From Cylindrotheca closterium (Eukaryota; Bacillariophyta; Bacillariophyceae; Bacillariales; Bacillariaceae): a stretch of DNA of 64,000 bases. Shown here piece after piece: positions 34,256 to 45,591 of this stretch. The stretch is taken from NCBI GenBank assembly GCA_933822405.4, contig CAKOGP040001224.1, positions 189,825 to 253,824 on the forward strand. Direction: 5' to 3'. Position numbers and translations under genes: made by a program. Below the pieces are notes generated by a model. The model was not told where the DNA came from. It saw only the letters and a list, made by a program, of their open reading frames with translations, and searched no databases. The number at the start of each line of letters is the position of its first letter. Within the stretch, counting starts at the first letter, position 1.

Positions 34256-35308
34256 ATGAAGAATTATATGCAGTTATCGTTGTCTTATTTCGCGGTTGCA
34301 ACTGCCACATCGGCTGCCTTTCAATTGGGTCTCGACAGTCGTTCTGCTGGCATCACCCCGTTCCATCAAAGATCTCAGTTCCAACTCTCATTGCAGAAAC
34401 CATCAGGAAATGACGAACAAGAGGATAATATGCTCAACAATCCCATAGAACGTCGACAAGCGCTCAGGACTGCATTATTGTCAGCATCGATCTTGACTCC
34501 TACAGTAGCGCGGGCATTCGATCGATCATTCCCTGACGAATTAACAGAGTCCGATAAGAGTGTCAGTGTCGTATCGATTGGAGGCCGCTCTAATGCACAG
34601 CAAAGAGCAACTGCTGCGAAAGAAAAGGAAAAGGCAATGAAAAAAAACCTTATCAATCCGTTTTCTGTCGATGATTTATTACCATCTTTGGTGTGGAGCG
34701 GTGCCTTGTGGTTTCTATCAGGCAGCCGTTCCAATCCATTGACGACTCCTTTAGGCAATTTGCTTTACAACGAAGAAGAAGCTCAGTGGTTGAAGGATAG
34801 AAATGCTGGGCTATTTGCTGCACCACCATTCGAGTTCTTGGTTCTTTTGGGTCTTGTTTTTGTTGTCCTTGGTTTTGCAACTCAGTTTGCCTTGTTGCAA
34901 TTGGCAGAAGGAGATAGTGTCGTATGCTTTCAACTTGCCGGAGTTGCTCTCATCTGGGGTGGATTCTTTGAGATTGGTCGATTAGCTAGTGGTGAGAAGC
35001 GAGCTACTCGTGAAGAGTTTGATCGCAGACTAGAGTTGAAGGATGAGTTTGACGAGTTTGCGAAAGCTAGGATTTTGACAAGTGGAAACTGTCACCGTTC
35101 CGATGTTATTGCCGCGTTTCGTCGTTACAATGCCAAATATAGAGATCCAGAAAGCACCGAGTACCCCCTGACAGACTTGGAGATCAACAAACTCCTACGA
35201 ATGTGGAACGAACTTGAGAATTCTGGCAAGGCGGAAATGACGTCCTCTGGCTTTTGGTACGGTATCGAAATCAACAAAGATGCTGATATTATTGCCTCGC
35301 GACTGTAA
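34256..35308 (+). CDS. Plastid/thylakoid-targeted membrane protein, unrecognised
   Basis: Single exon, 350 residues. The N-terminus reads as a diatom bipartite plastid leader: a hydrophobic signal peptide ending TATSA-AFQLG, close to the ASAFAP-type motif, followed by a basic, Ser-rich transit region. A second targeting segment follows: ERRQALRTALLSASILTPTVARA with twin Arg at 66-67, typical of Tat-dependent thylakoid import. The mature part has hydrophobic helices at about 140-156, 195-222 and 228-248, with a charged C-terminal domain (EEFDRRLELKDEFDEFAKARIL). This suggests a thylakoid membrane protein with a stromal or luminal tail. I do not recognise the family; photosystem assembly is only a guess from location. 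Confidence 0.7.
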   Translation: MKNYMQLSLSYFAVATATSAAFQLGLDSRSAGITPFHQRSQFQLSLQKPSGNDEQEDNMLNNPIERRQALRTALLSASILTPTVARAFDRSFPDELTESDKSVSVVSIGGRSNAQQRATAAKEKEKAMKKNLINPFSVDDLLPSLVWSGALWFLSGSRSNPLTTPLGNLLYNEEEAQWLKDRNAGLFAAPPFEFLVLLGLVFVVLGFATQFALLQLAEGDSVVCFQLAGVALIWGGFFEIGRLASGEKRATREEFDRRLELKDEFDEFAKARILTSGNCHRSDVIAAFRRYNAKYRDPESTEYPLTDLEINKLLRMWNELENSGKAEMTSSGFWYGIEINKDADIIASRL

Positions 35309-35913
35309 TATTGAAACGGCGAGAGAGAGAGAGAGAGAGAGAGAGTCCAATCGAATCAGCGGATCCCAGTACAAGTGCTATCGACTATTTCTTTACGAAT
35401 GCTGCAAAGGATTCAAACCGAACATGAAATCCAAGAGTTAATGCATTTCGTCTTCTATCCAAAAGATTGGATATCTATTTGTATCCACGAGGCTTGGTAC
35501 ACAATATGAAACGGAATGAAAATACTCTGTCTTGAGCACATGCGGTAGAGGAAAACAATATTCTGTGTATACATTTAGTGTTTTCGGTTATACTCCAAAA
35601 GATACAATTCACAACAGGAATGAACAGCACAGAAGAAACAAACTTATAAGCCCATAACAATGACTATCGAATTTCTAATGTGTGCCAGCTGATGTGTACT
35701 TTCTGATGCGTGCTATCAACGAGGGACCATTTGTCGTGTTCTCACTTATTCAGAGAGGATTCAACACCATTCCTTGTCACCTCCTATTCAGCACTTCATC
35801 GTCGTCGCTTGCCTTCACGCTCAGGGCAGTGTATGGCGAATAGTTTTTCTTAATTCTTGAAGACTGACGCTATTGTCTCTGTGTCAAAAAATACCATAGC
35901 TAGCTCGAGTCCA
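35309..35913. other. Intergenic, convergent 3' ends
   Basis: About 600 bp between converging genes. It begins with a GA microsatellite; no gene or RNA was recognised in the rest. Confidence 0.4.
35321..35345 (+). repeat. (GA)n microsatellite
   Basis: About twelve GA units ~13 bp after the stop codon of the plastid protein gene, inside its likely 3' UTR. Confidence 0.9.
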
Positions 35914-36252
35914 CTAGAGACTATCCAAGTAACTCCCATGTCCTTGAGCCTTGGGAGTTGAAGTTTCAGATCGCCAAGAATTTGCTGCTGGGGCGACCGA
36001 GCCGCCAACCCTTGTTGGTTCAATCTTCTTCAAGTATGCACCATATTTTTCATGTTTGGAGCCAGGCCAGTTGTTGGCCATTGGGTTGGTAAACCCGTAA
36101 TATTCTTCAGGAACAATGTCCTCAGGTCGAGAATAAGCTGGATCAGGCTCGTCTACCCTGGACTCCTTGGAAAGAGTTTCAAGATAGTTTGATAACGATT
36201 CAGTGTACTTACAACCGACAATAAATACCAATAGGTATAGTGTGAACTTCAT
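35914..36252 (-). CDS. Small secreted or plastid protein with YLxxL motifs
   Basis: 112 residues from the ATG at 36252, chosen because it gives a clean signal peptide (MKFTLYLLVFIVGCKYTES); in-frame ATGs upstream at 36285 and 36354 would add 11 or 34 residues. The mature part has three similar short motifs: LSNYLETLS, YGAYLKKIE and the C-terminal HGSYLDSL. The centre is Pro/Glu/Tyr-rich (EDIVPEEYYGFTNPMANNWPG). Repeated (G)xYLxxL endings are seen in small stramenopile proteins, but no function is known to me. It lies just downstream of HIRA on the same strand. Confidence 0.6.
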   Translation of the reverse strand: MKFTLYLLVFIVGCKYTESLSNYLETLSKESRVDEPDPAYSRPEDIVPEEYYGFTNPMANNWPGSKHEKYGAYLKKIEPTRVGGSVAPAANSWRSETSTPKAQGHGSYLDSL

Positions 36253-36368
36253 GTTGGAGGCTCGATTGCTTTGTGGTGTTCTCATACTCGACAGATGATG
36301 AATGAGTGACGATACGATCACATTCAGAGGAAAAACTAAGAAAGTCCAAAACATTCCTGACCTGAAAC

Positions 36369-39300
36369 CTATGGTAAAGCTTTTACTTCTACTGAAATCT
36401 CGTTGGTGATTCGCTGCAGAGCTCGATTCTTGCTCATTTCTGGAATCACGATGGAGGTAACCAGCTTCTTGCGGTTAAAATCCAAGACATTTGACGCATT
36501 CGAGAGCCACCAACAAAGACTATTGGAGGCTGCTGCTCCGTTCTCCGAGCTTGTGCTCGTGACGTTTCCCAAGAGCATATCCACCAGAACACGAAGCATA
36601 GATTCGTATCCACACATAGCCAGCGTCCTAGCATACATAGATAACCAATGCTTGAATTCGGCTGCAGACCCCAATGCCAATGCACACGCCATACGATCCT
36701 CGCAATGGGATCGTGTCGCGATATCATTTCCCGATTCGTCACGAGTTTGGTTGTAGTTGGAATCAGCATGTCCATGTGAACGTCCTCTGCGACCAGCTTT
36801 TAGAGTGCTCGAATTGGCTCCCATTCGAACAGCGTCCTCCAACTTTGAAAGCTCGCCGCTGGCACTCTTTGCTCGTTTTGATAGGGGCAAGGTGCTGTAG
36901 AAATCAGACAACACAAAACGACCATCCGCAACTCGCATCCATAACTCGGCCGCTTCGCTATATACAAACGCCTGAAGGGATCCTCCTACACCGACTGATG
37001 GTAGATGTTTGTTGCCATTTGAATTGTCCTGTGCCAATGATCCTCCTTGATTTGATTGCAATGAAAGCAAAAGCAGCAGACGGTCTGTGTCTGTCAACTG
37101 CAGACGAGCCAAACGAGGGAGATGGATCTCGGTGGACATGTTGGAAGCCAGTAGCATGTGCGTCATTGGTGGCATGATGGTTCCCTTGAATCGAAGCCTC
37201 AGCTCTGGTATTACACTGTACACTCCGAATGACCCATCTGCTGTAACCACAAGGATATCCGTTCGTTCCGTAGCATTGGTATCCGAAGCTTCTTTCTTAT
37301 GAATCTGCACTGTCACAATGGGGCGACCAAGAATGAATGGTGGATGTGATCGAAAGGCTGTACAACTTGACCAACCCATAGACGGTGATGTCCCGTACAA
37401 ATGCACAGAGCCGTCAGCCGTCCCCACGACTAAGAGCCGTTCGGATGCTGCAATACTCGAGCATGATGTTCCAGGAAGTTGATCAAACCACCTTTTCTTT
37501 CCATTACTGCTGATCGAGAGCATCGTGCACGGCAATGGGTTGCTAGTGGATCCATTTGGAACTTGTGTGGAGTTGGTGCAGTCGGCAACAAAGCTATCTT
37601 CAGATTCCGAACAGGGAAGGTCCGTCGAATGTACCCTGTTAGTGCTGTATGGGATCTGTGGTGAAGAAGCAGCAGCAGCAGCTGCAATTCCTTGAATCAA
37701 GTGGGTGTGATTGTGCTGACTGACATTGGAATGCGCCGTATGTTGGTTGTGGTGGTGACCGCTCTGCGATCCTTCCCCAGAAATTTCTCTTTGAACCCGG
37801 TTTGCAGGAACTGGCTGCGTGGTGGTTGCGGCTTCTGCACCCGACGCGGCCTTTTCTGCCAACTCCATTGCATCTTTTAGCGTGTCTGTCTTTTTCTTGC
37901 CATTGCTGGAGGAGGAATTACCACCGTTTGCAAGCTTTTGCTTCTTTACGCCCGAAGAACCTGAGTTTGCAGTAGTCGTCATCAATAGTGGCTGCACTCG
38001 CTTCTTTCCATTCTTCGATCGGGCCACGATTTGCGTCGCTCTTATTTGGTCGGCAGAAGGATTCTCGTTGCCAGCCTGCTGCTCTCCTCCCATGGCACTA
38101 TCTTCGCTCATATTGTCGTTGTTGTTGTCGTCGTCATCATTATTATTGTCGTCACCACCTCCATTTCCTTCGTCGTCGTCATCATCCTCCAGATCCAGCT
38201 GCAAGGCATTCTCGATGAACTTTGGACCCGAATTCTCACCCACAAACAACCGGCGTTCGCCCATATCCCCCATTTCGTGAATGTCAATCCCATACCGCAT
38301 TTGAAAGACCTTAGCCTGTTCTTTTGGCTTTAGCACTCTTCCCAGCTCTTGGGGCAAACTAAATCGCAGTGCCACCACTTGACCATCCAACAATGACACA
38401 ATGAGCATTAAATCGCTCTGTATTTTCCCCCATGCCATATCCGTAACGGTGCATCTCGTTTCCGAACATTGTATCTTGAAGACCGGCCTGGATTTTCGCG
38501 TACTCCAGACTGTTACAAATCCCCGTTTGTCCCCCAATGCCAGTAGATTTCCATATTCTGGATCTTCATCATCATCCTCTTCGTTGCTGCTATCCTTATT
38601 ATTACTTTTTCCATTGAGCAAGAGTGGACAATGCCGACACACCACCACTGGTTGTTTGTGTCCTACCAGATTGGCCGCCCCCGACGCGCTACTCGATTTG
38701 GAATTGCTCACGGCCCAACCCTCTCGTGATATTGTGGATGCCACATGCTTGTTTTTGACTACCGCATTGGTGCTGCAAATGTAGGATCCATCCGTCGACC
38801 ACGAGAGACGTCGAAACATGCTCTGACTGGACAACGATTGGGAATCATTTTCCTTCCATCGCCGAAAGATCCCATCGTTGGCATCAATCCTCTTTTCCAA
38901 CCCCCAATCATCGTGAGCCCGCCAAATACAGACACTGGGATCATCTCCACTGCTTGCCAAATAGGTTCCGGCAGGATCAAAGGTCACACCCTTGACGGTC
39001 GATGTGTGCAGTCCCTTGCCCAAAATTTTATAAGGATTCTGCAAGACATTGGAATGCGTCGTTACGCCTACAGTAGCCAAATCGGTCAATTTCCACACAA
39101 TAATGGGGGCATTGCTGTCCAAAGAACAGCTGACCAAATGGGAATCATCCGGTGCCCAGGCCAATCCCACGGCATCCAAGGCATGTCCCCGACACAATTT
39201 GATGCGATTCCATTGTTCCACGGACGAATCCAAGTTGCCAGAAGCGTTGGAAGATTTGGCGTAAATGCAAACGGCCGCATCGTCTCCCGCACTGGCAAGA

Positions 39301-40034
39301 TATTGACCGCTGGTGGAAAATCGCACCGCCAACACCGAGGATCCCGTGTGTGCCGAAAGAGTACAAAGCAGTCGATGCTGATGATGATGATGATGATGAC
39401 TTTTGCGATGTGATGAAGAAGTTAGTGGATTTTTGGTAGTAGTAGCTGTTGCAGCAGCTGCTGCTGCTAATGATGATGATTGATTCGATGTCTTTTCTTG
39501 TTGTGGAAGTGTCGTCTTTTGGGAAGATGCTGCCGCCGACGACGATCCGTTCTTTTTCTTTCGAACCATACTGGACAAGTCATGAACTAGACCTGCTTGA
39601 CCATCCAAAGAGGAGCTACTGGAATTATTACCGTCTTTGCTCTGTATATCATTTCCAGCAGCACCATTATTATCATTATCTTCAAAGGATGATTCGCCGC
39701 TGCTTTCGTAATTCCCCCCTTTGGAGTATTTGGATTTGGCAGGAGCAAACAAGGCACTAGAATTCCACAGACGGACCTTGCCGTCACCTCCTCCAGTAGC
39801 AAACTTGGTCCCATCGGGATGAATGTCCACACTGTAAATGGAAGCCTTGGAAGCACCACCCAGACCTTCCAATAAAGCTAATGAATCCTTGGCTCTTTGT
39901 TGATGATGATGGTCGCTGCCGCTGTGGTTGGCGGATGCGCTGTTCGGTCCATCATTGCTCGGTTTCTTGGACTTTTCGTAGGCAGAAGCATTGTTCGAAT
40001 GAACCACCCAGAGAGGAACTTCTGCGACAACCAT
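36369..40034 (-). CDS. HIRA: HIRA histone chaperone subunit
   Basis: Single exon, 1221 residues from the ATG at 40034 (VVAEVPLWVVHS); the frame extends 65 residues upstream, but that part is low-complexity and non-conserved. The N-terminal ~560 residues are a WD40 propeller opening with SIYSVDIHPDGTKFATGGGDGKVRLW, very close to HIRA; later blades include VGLAWAPDDSHLVSCSLD and VKGVTFDPAGTYLASSGDD. Low-complexity insertions (poly-His, Ser/Asn/Ala runs) separate the first two blades. An Asp/Asn-rich stretch lies at about 610-650. The C-terminal part (about 850-1221) matches the Hira domain: ILVVTADGSFGVYSV, GRFVLSDFYSTLPL, ALALGSAAEFKHWLSMYARTLAMCGYE, ending SKNRALQRITNEI. HIRA deposits histone H3.3 independently of replication. 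Confidence 0.9.
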   Translation of the reverse strand: MVVAEVPLWVVHSNNASAYEKSKKPSNDGPNSASANHSGSDHHHQQRAKDSLALLEGLGGASKASIYSVDIHPDGTKFATGGGDGKVRLWNSSALFAPAKSKYSKGGNYESSGESSFEDNDNNGAAGNDIQSKDGNNSSSSSLDGQAGLVHDLSSMVRKKKNGSSSAAASSQKTTLPQQEKTSNQSSSLAAAAAATATTTKNPLTSSSHRKSHHHHHHQHRLLCTLSAHTGSSVLAVRFSTSGQYLASAGDDAAVCIYAKSSNASGNLDSSVEQWNRIKLCRGHALDAVGLAWAPDDSHLVSCSLDSNAPIIVWKLTDLATVGVTTHSNVLQNPYKILGKGLHTSTVKGVTFDPAGTYLASSGDDPSVCIWRAHDDWGLEKRIDANDGIFRRWKENDSQSLSSQSMFRRLSWSTDGSYICSTNAVVKNKHVASTISREGWAVSNSKSSSASGAANLVGHKQPVVVCRHCPLLLNGKSNNKDSSNEEDDDEDPEYGNLLALGDKRGFVTVWSTRKSRPVFKIQCSETRCTVTDMAWGKIQSDLMLIVSLLDGQVVALRFSLPQELGRVLKPKEQAKVFQMRYGIDIHEMGDMGERRLFVGENSGPKFIENALQLDLEDDDDDEGNGGGDDNNNDDDDNNNDNMSEDSAMGGEQQAGNENPSADQIRATQIVARSKNGKKRVQPLLMTTTANSGSSGVKKQKLANGGNSSSSNGKKKTDTLKDAMELAEKAASGAEAATTTQPVPANRVQREISGEGSQSGHHHNQHTAHSNVSQHNHTHLIQGIAAAAAASSPQIPYSTNRVHSTDLPCSESEDSFVADCTNSTQVPNGSTSNPLPCTMLSISSNGKKRWFDQLPGTSCSSIAASERLLVVGTADGSVHLYGTSPSMGWSSCTAFRSHPPFILGRPIVTVQIHKKEASDTNATERTDILVVTADGSFGVYSVIPELRLRFKGTIMPPMTHMLLASNMSTEIHLPRLARLQLTDTDRLLLLLSLQSNQGGSLAQDNSNGNKHLPSVGVGGSLQAFVYSEAAELWMRVADGRFVLSDFYSTLPLSKRAKSASGELSKLEDAVRMGANSSTLKAGRRGRSHGHADSNYNQTRDESGNDIATRSHCEDRMACALALGSAAEFKHWLSMYARTLAMCGYESMLRVLVDMLLGNVTSTSSENGAAASNSLCWWLSNASNVLDFNRKKLVTSIVIPEMSKNRALQRITNEISVEVKALP

Positions 40035-40666
40035 TGTTTGTTGTTTCAGTACAATGTATTGATGTTTGATGGGAATGTTTGTAAAATAACGATGTTGATG
40101 AGTGTGATTGTATTGCAGTAGTATAGCGCTATTGGATGATTCCTCTTGTTTCTTCTTGTTAACGTATGCACTAGAGTCTGATTTTAGTAGTAACAAGAGA
40201 CGAGTCAATTGGAAGGATAGTAATAGCAACGCAACAATTGGTGGATGGCAATCCTTTTCAATCTACTGATGCGATGCTGTGAGATATCAAAAAGCAATGC
40301 CCCACCTGATTTTTTCCGCGCTTCAATACGTGCGATTGTTCAACGGAAAGGATTGACGACGGAAGGACTGTCACTCACTCGCCAATTCAGTACATAATGC
40401 ACGGATCTGCGATAGTCCTAAAATAAGAATCCTGGAAGGAACATGACGATCAATAAACGAGTAGTAATAATAATATTCAACCGGTGGATACCTCCGCAAG
40501 CTACAGCAGACCCGCCGCTAATAAGAATACTCTCGTCTGCTCCTGCAACAATAATAGATCCTTGCATTATTTGTTGCGAGATATAGTGTGTAGACTAAAA
40601 CTACGCAACAATACCAGCCAAAAAAAACAAGGCAAAACAGCACACGATTACCAACTAAAATTTGGA
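40035..40666. promoter_or_regulatory. Divergent promoter region between HIRA and the ankyrin gene
   Basis: About 630 bp between two divergent start codons, AT-rich with several direct ATAATA runs near 40455-40480. Both adjacent frames are open upstream of the chosen ATGs, but that sequence is low-complexity. No specific site was recognised. Confidence 0.4.
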
Positions 40667-43600
40667 ATGAACCGACTGGCCCGGAGATTCCGTCGTTACG
40701 CCATGGAACGGGACAACAACAGTAATCACAATAATAATGACAACAACAACAACAACCATGACCTTCCAGTGGCGGTACTGGCCGAAGTGGTCCATCAAGT
40801 CAATGGTGATGATCCACAACGACAACAACAACAACAACAACAGCAACAACAGCAACAGCATGCAAACCATCAGGAACACACTCCAAACGAACACCCACAA
40901 ATACTCGAGCCAATGGAAGGAGAATTGGTAGCCGGAAATATTGCAGTAGCAGAAACCGTAGTGGGTGGTGAAGCAGCATCAGCAGAAGCAGCCAATATCA
41001 ATAATAACGGAGACAATGAGGATGGTGCCATTTTGGATCTTCGTGCCGATGATGGAGGAGTTGAGGATGATACCGATGACGATGATGATGATCATCATCC
41101 TCATGGTGGCCGCATTCCTCATCTCGAGTTTGCTCAACTGGGTGGAAGAACGATTGCCTCTCTTTCGTCCTATCTTTACGACATGATTCGAGAAGACTAC
41201 ATGTGCCGATCCATACTGACTGCCCGCCAAAAGTCTTGCGATCGCGTGGTGGAACATTGTGCCTACAATACTACCGAAGCCTTTTACACAGGTCATCAAG
41301 GACGAATACCTCTCCATGAAGCGTGTCTCCGGGGATCTTGTATGCACATTGTGGAAGCCTTGCTGGTGGCAAATACCGCGGGCGCCTTATCGGTGGACCA
41401 TCGAGGCAATACGCCGCTCCATTTACTCTTCATTGATTTTTCCACCCGGAGTGCCGCCAATCCCCATGAGATTGATCTTTTGGTCCAAAAATTATTACAG
41501 ATTGCCCCGCAACATTTGGCCATTTGCGGAAACGACGAAGGTTCCAATCCATTGCACATTGCCTGCATGACACCGGAAACCATGGTGGATCCAAACAGTC
41601 TGAAACAATTGATTCAAGCAAATCCACTCTGCGCGGCCCAACTCAACAGCAGGAATCAATCGGCGCTTCGATTGCACTGCCAACGATCGAATGCCTCTGT
41701 CAAAGTGGCACAAATTCTATATCAAGCCAGTCCAAATGCCTTGACTATTCTAGACGGAGAAGATGGTTGGGCACCCATTCATTATGCGGCTGCCAATGCC
41801 AATTTTCCATTGATGCAATATTTAGTGGAGCAAAAGGATCATCCCATGAATAGTGCCAGTTTGCGGACGACCAATGGCCTAACCGCCTTGCACATTTTGT
41901 GTCGGCAAAATCCTACCATTGACCAATTGCCGGCAATTGATTTGTTGTTGGAAGCGGACCCCAGTTCCATTGTCCAAAAGGACTATTCGCATCAATGTAC
42001 TCCCTTGCATTTGGTCTGTCAAGGATCAAGAATTGCATTGCCAGTGGTACGGCGATTGCTCAAGGCCAATCATACAGTCGCTAGCATACCAGATGCGGAA
42101 CATTATTTGCCCTTGCATCACGCCAGTGCGATTGGGTGCGAGCCAGAGATTATTGCGCTACTATTGGACGATTATCCACAAGCGGCCAGTGTCTTTACTC
42201 GCAAACAAGATTCCGCTTTGTCCTTGGCCTGTACCTGCAATCGATCCGTCGAAACGGTACGATTGTTGATTCGGGCCAATCCAGAGGCCATGGTCAAAAA
42301 GAATGATTATGGGTTTGCCCCGCTCCATTGCGTTTGTCGGTCGTATCAACCTCGGATGGCCATTGTGGAAGAACTGCTCGAGGCCTGCCCTTCTTCCATT
42401 GCACTCAAGACACATGCGGGAGAGACACCCGTCCATTTGGCCTGTAGTAATTCGGGAGCCTTTGTGGGAGTCATTCAATTGTTGACCTTGGCGCAAAATC
42501 GAGAGACGGGATCGTCAGAAGACTTGACGAATGCGAGTGCGGATTCTCTGGGGCAGTCCAAGTCGACAGTCAACAAGATTGGAAATACACCATGTGAGTG
42601 TTCTTGTGTGATATTTGTGGTCTCATGAAAGATTGAATGAATAATTAATCCATGGTACACTCTAACACTTCCTTGCTCTTTTATATTTCCACTCTACTTT
42701 TTAGTACACGACGCTTGCTTTCGAGGTTCTTCGTTTGAACATATTGAAACACTTGCCATGGCGAATCCGGAATGGCTTAATGTTTGTAACAATGGAGGCT
42801 TTACTCCGCTACAAATACTGTGCAAGAATGCACGGATTGATGAACGGATCATTACGACCTTTTCTCGAATGGGTGGTCCGGAAACCTTTTCCGTGGCCGA
42901 CTCCTCGGGGAATACACCGCTGCATTCCGCCATGCGCAAGGATATCGACTTGGGGACCGTCAAGAGTTTGATTCGGGCCTTTCCGGATGCACTGTATGCC
43001 AAGACAATATACGGGGACACACCATTGCACTTGGCGTGCTTTCGACATGCCGACCCGGAAGTCGTTCAGGAAGTGGCTCTGGCGGGGAGCAGTGGTACTA
43101 CCTCACCTAGTTTGAGCCGGAATACAGCCAGTCAAACTCCTATCGGTATTGCGATGCAAGAATTTCGATCCCTTTGCCGGAGCAATAGCACTTTTTGCTG
43201 CGTCAATGCTCAATATCAACCAGAACAGAAGCGAAGCTTCAAAGTCTTGGAGGCACTTGTCAAGATTGTATACTATGGATCTGGCCATAACGATTACAAG
43301 AGTTTGAGTCTACTGCATGCTTGTGTCGCGCTCCATCGAAAGAATGTCCGCTTGGATCCCACCTTTATTCGACGTGCCATTCGCCTGTACCCCGAAGAAA
43401 CTCGACGGGTGGACAGCGAAGGAAATACTCCGTTGCATTATGAAGCGGCCATTCCAATTGAAAAGATGGCCTTGTTAGATTCTTCTGCTCGGTGTTGCAA
43501 CGGGCAATGCCACAAACGTTTCAGTATTCTAAGAGTACTGTTGGAAATGCATCCCGAAGCGACGCAATTGCAAAACAAGGCTGGCTACTTTCCATTGTCC

Positions 43601-43795
43601 CTCATGATTCAAAACGGTCGGTCCTGGGAGAACGATGTGGCTCTGGCAGTACGCGCCTTTCCGCCAGCTCTTCATTGGAAAGGACTCAACGACTGCATTT
43701 TGCCGAGGGTGTTGGCAAGGGTAGGCAATGAATGTGGCCCAAGCACATTGTATTGGCTCTTGACGAGCCGACCAGATATGCTCGATTTTTTATGA
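40667..43795 (+). CDS. Large ankyrin-repeat protein
   Basis: Two exons, 40667-42593 and 42705-43795, with a 111 bp intron that interrupts an ankyrin TPLHDAC motif and restores it exactly; 1005 residues. The N-terminal ~170 residues are low complexity (Asn, Gln, Asp runs, including poly-Gln at about 48-60 and DDTDDDDDDHH). From about 220 onward, more than ten ankyrin repeats follow, with motifs such as GRIPLHEAC, GNTPLHLLF, SNPLHIAC, CTPLHLVC, GETPVHLACS and NTPLHSAM. Repeats are longer than the canonical 33 residues and often contain LL.A.P..A. This style is common in diatom ankyrin proteins. A scaffold role is inferred; no catalytic or membrane part is seen. Confidence 0.85.
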
Positions 43796-44136
43796 TGGGA
43801 GGAACAAACCATATGTAGGATACCAGTCGAAACATTATTACAAAGCAACCAGAAGCTTACCCCCAACCTTTTCTTATGTACCAATATAAATAATAGACAG
43901 TTTTCCTATATAGATACATTTACTGTTGTCGTTACTTCTTTGGCTTCCCCTGTTTGTGTTGAAATCAGATGATATTTCGATACAAAACCATATCTACTAT
44001 CAAAGTCCACTGGACAATGTGTTTCGACAAGATGGAGAGGCAAAAGTCACAAACGCCAGGTTTATCTGATCAAGTGGAATAGCTTGATAGAGTACTGTAG
44101 CACATGCTTCACGTCCGACATTAGACAACATTTCCA
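43796..44136. other. Intergenic, convergent 3' ends
   Basis: About 340 bp between the ankyrin and HMG-box genes, AT-rich. It contains AGTACTGTAG at 44091-44100, the same string as at 34205. No gene was seen. Confidence 0.4.
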
Positions 44137-45335
44137 CTAAACAGCCACTATATTTCCATCCATTCCAATGGCATCATCCCCCGCCATTATCATATCCTCC
44201 GAATTTTCATTTCCAGTCGTCTCATCCATGTCACCACCACTATTTCCGCTTGCCTCGCTGCCCTCCTGTTGCTGCTGGTTCTTTTCCCGTTCGATTTGCA
44301 AGAGTTCTTCAAAATCGAGTCCATTCTTGAGAGTACCATCGTTATTGACGAGTCCCTTTAGTTTGAGTTTTCGCCGTAGTACACTTCGCTCTTCTCTTTG
44401 ATTGTAGGCTTCATCAAATGCTGCTGGTCGCTTGGGAAACTGAGCCGTGGGGTACTGACTAATTTCCTTCTCCAATCCATTTTGAAAATGCTTGCGAATC
44501 CAAATGTTGGTTCCCTCGAGCCTGGAAAACGAATGACTGGGCCGAAAACTGCCCGTGGCCCTATACTCCACCACTTGCTTATCGAACTCATTCCTGGCTT
44601 CGGTTGCAAATTGATTGTAATACGCCCTTTCTTCTTCACTCATGCTGACTCTCCAAATTTTGGCAATTTCCGAAACCACTGATATATACAATTGTTATGT
44701 TGAATAGAAGAACAAAATGTTAGACCGATCAATAACATCTAATAAAGAAAGAACGGAAGAAATCCAATCGTGCTTCGTGTTTTTTCCTTACCTCTTGATT
44801 GGTCATGCGGTTGATCGGGCCGATCATGCCGCATCTTGACTGTCATTTGTCCCACAAAGACCACAAACCCCGTGTGAGGTGGTTCTGGAGGTGCCTCTGG
44901 ACGGTCTCGTTCCCTGAAAATCCTACGGCGTCGTTCTCCTGGAATTCGAGGCTTATCCCATCGATCTTCTCCTCGATGTTCGGGTTGCATGGCCCTGGCT
45001 CTTCGGAGCAACGCACGCTTGAGTTCGGCAATCCGATCTTGGCGTTCGTTGCCGGTTCGAATGACCATGTGATCCGTATTGGAATGTCCTCCAGTCGTCT
45101 CGGGGCCTTCTACGACCACAATTGGACTATCCACACTCAGTCCAGCGCGGTCACAAATGTCCCGGGCCGTGGCCAAATGTTTTTGGGCGTTTTGAACCTT
45201 CAATTCGCTTTCCATCAACAAAAAGTTGGCCTCTTTGCGGGTCATGAATTTGATCTTTTTGGTGCTGGCACTTGCTGCTGTTGCTGCTGCTGGAGCTTTC
45301 TTCTTTTTCCCTCCAGGGGCTTTTGCTTTTGGCAT
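44137..45335 (-). CDS. HMG-box protein
   Basis: Two exons, 45335-44792 and 44678-44137, with a 113 bp intron (GTAAGG donor) lying inside the HMG box; 361 residues. The N-terminus is Lys/Ala/Pro-rich. A helical region (FMTRKEANFLLMESELKVQNAQKHL) and an Arg-rich stretch (RRRIFRERDR) follow. The box runs across the intron: PPHTGFVVFVGQMTVKMRHD, then VVSEIAKIWRVSMSEEERAYYNQFATEARNEFD in separate exons. It keeps the family's Ile-x-x-Trp and Glu-Glu-Arg-x-x-Tyr pattern. After the box come a basic/aromatic segment and an acidic tail. HMG boxes bend DNA; a chromatin role is inferred. It is divergent from TFIIH p62 with 256 bp between start codons. Confidence 0.8.
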
Positions 45336-45591
45336 GGTTGTTGGAGTGATGACGAGTTGGATGGAGCAATAAGTTGAGATTGATTGGGCGAATTTTGCGT
45401 TGCATATTTCGTTGATGGAGTTTTATAAATTGACTCACTGGACTTGCGGCTGACAAAGTCGACTAAGTGGACTAAACGTAAGCAGCCAATAAATATCCAA
45501 CAAAAACACACAAACGTCCAACATCACACAGTGGTTGACAACGTGACACAGTATTCATTCTTCCATTCTCTTGACTGTCGAACCAGACATT

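Noticed and set aside
38031..38333. Plus-strand frames opposite the acidic part of HIRA
   Set aside because: They result from GAC/GAT-rich and AAC-rich codons read in reverse (Val/Ile/Ser runs).
36369..40229. Extended HIRA start 65 residues upstream of the chosen ATG
   Set aside because: The extra N-terminus is low-complexity (poly-Leu, His, Gln) and HIRA proteins begin close to the PLWV segment, so the ATG at 40034 is preferred.
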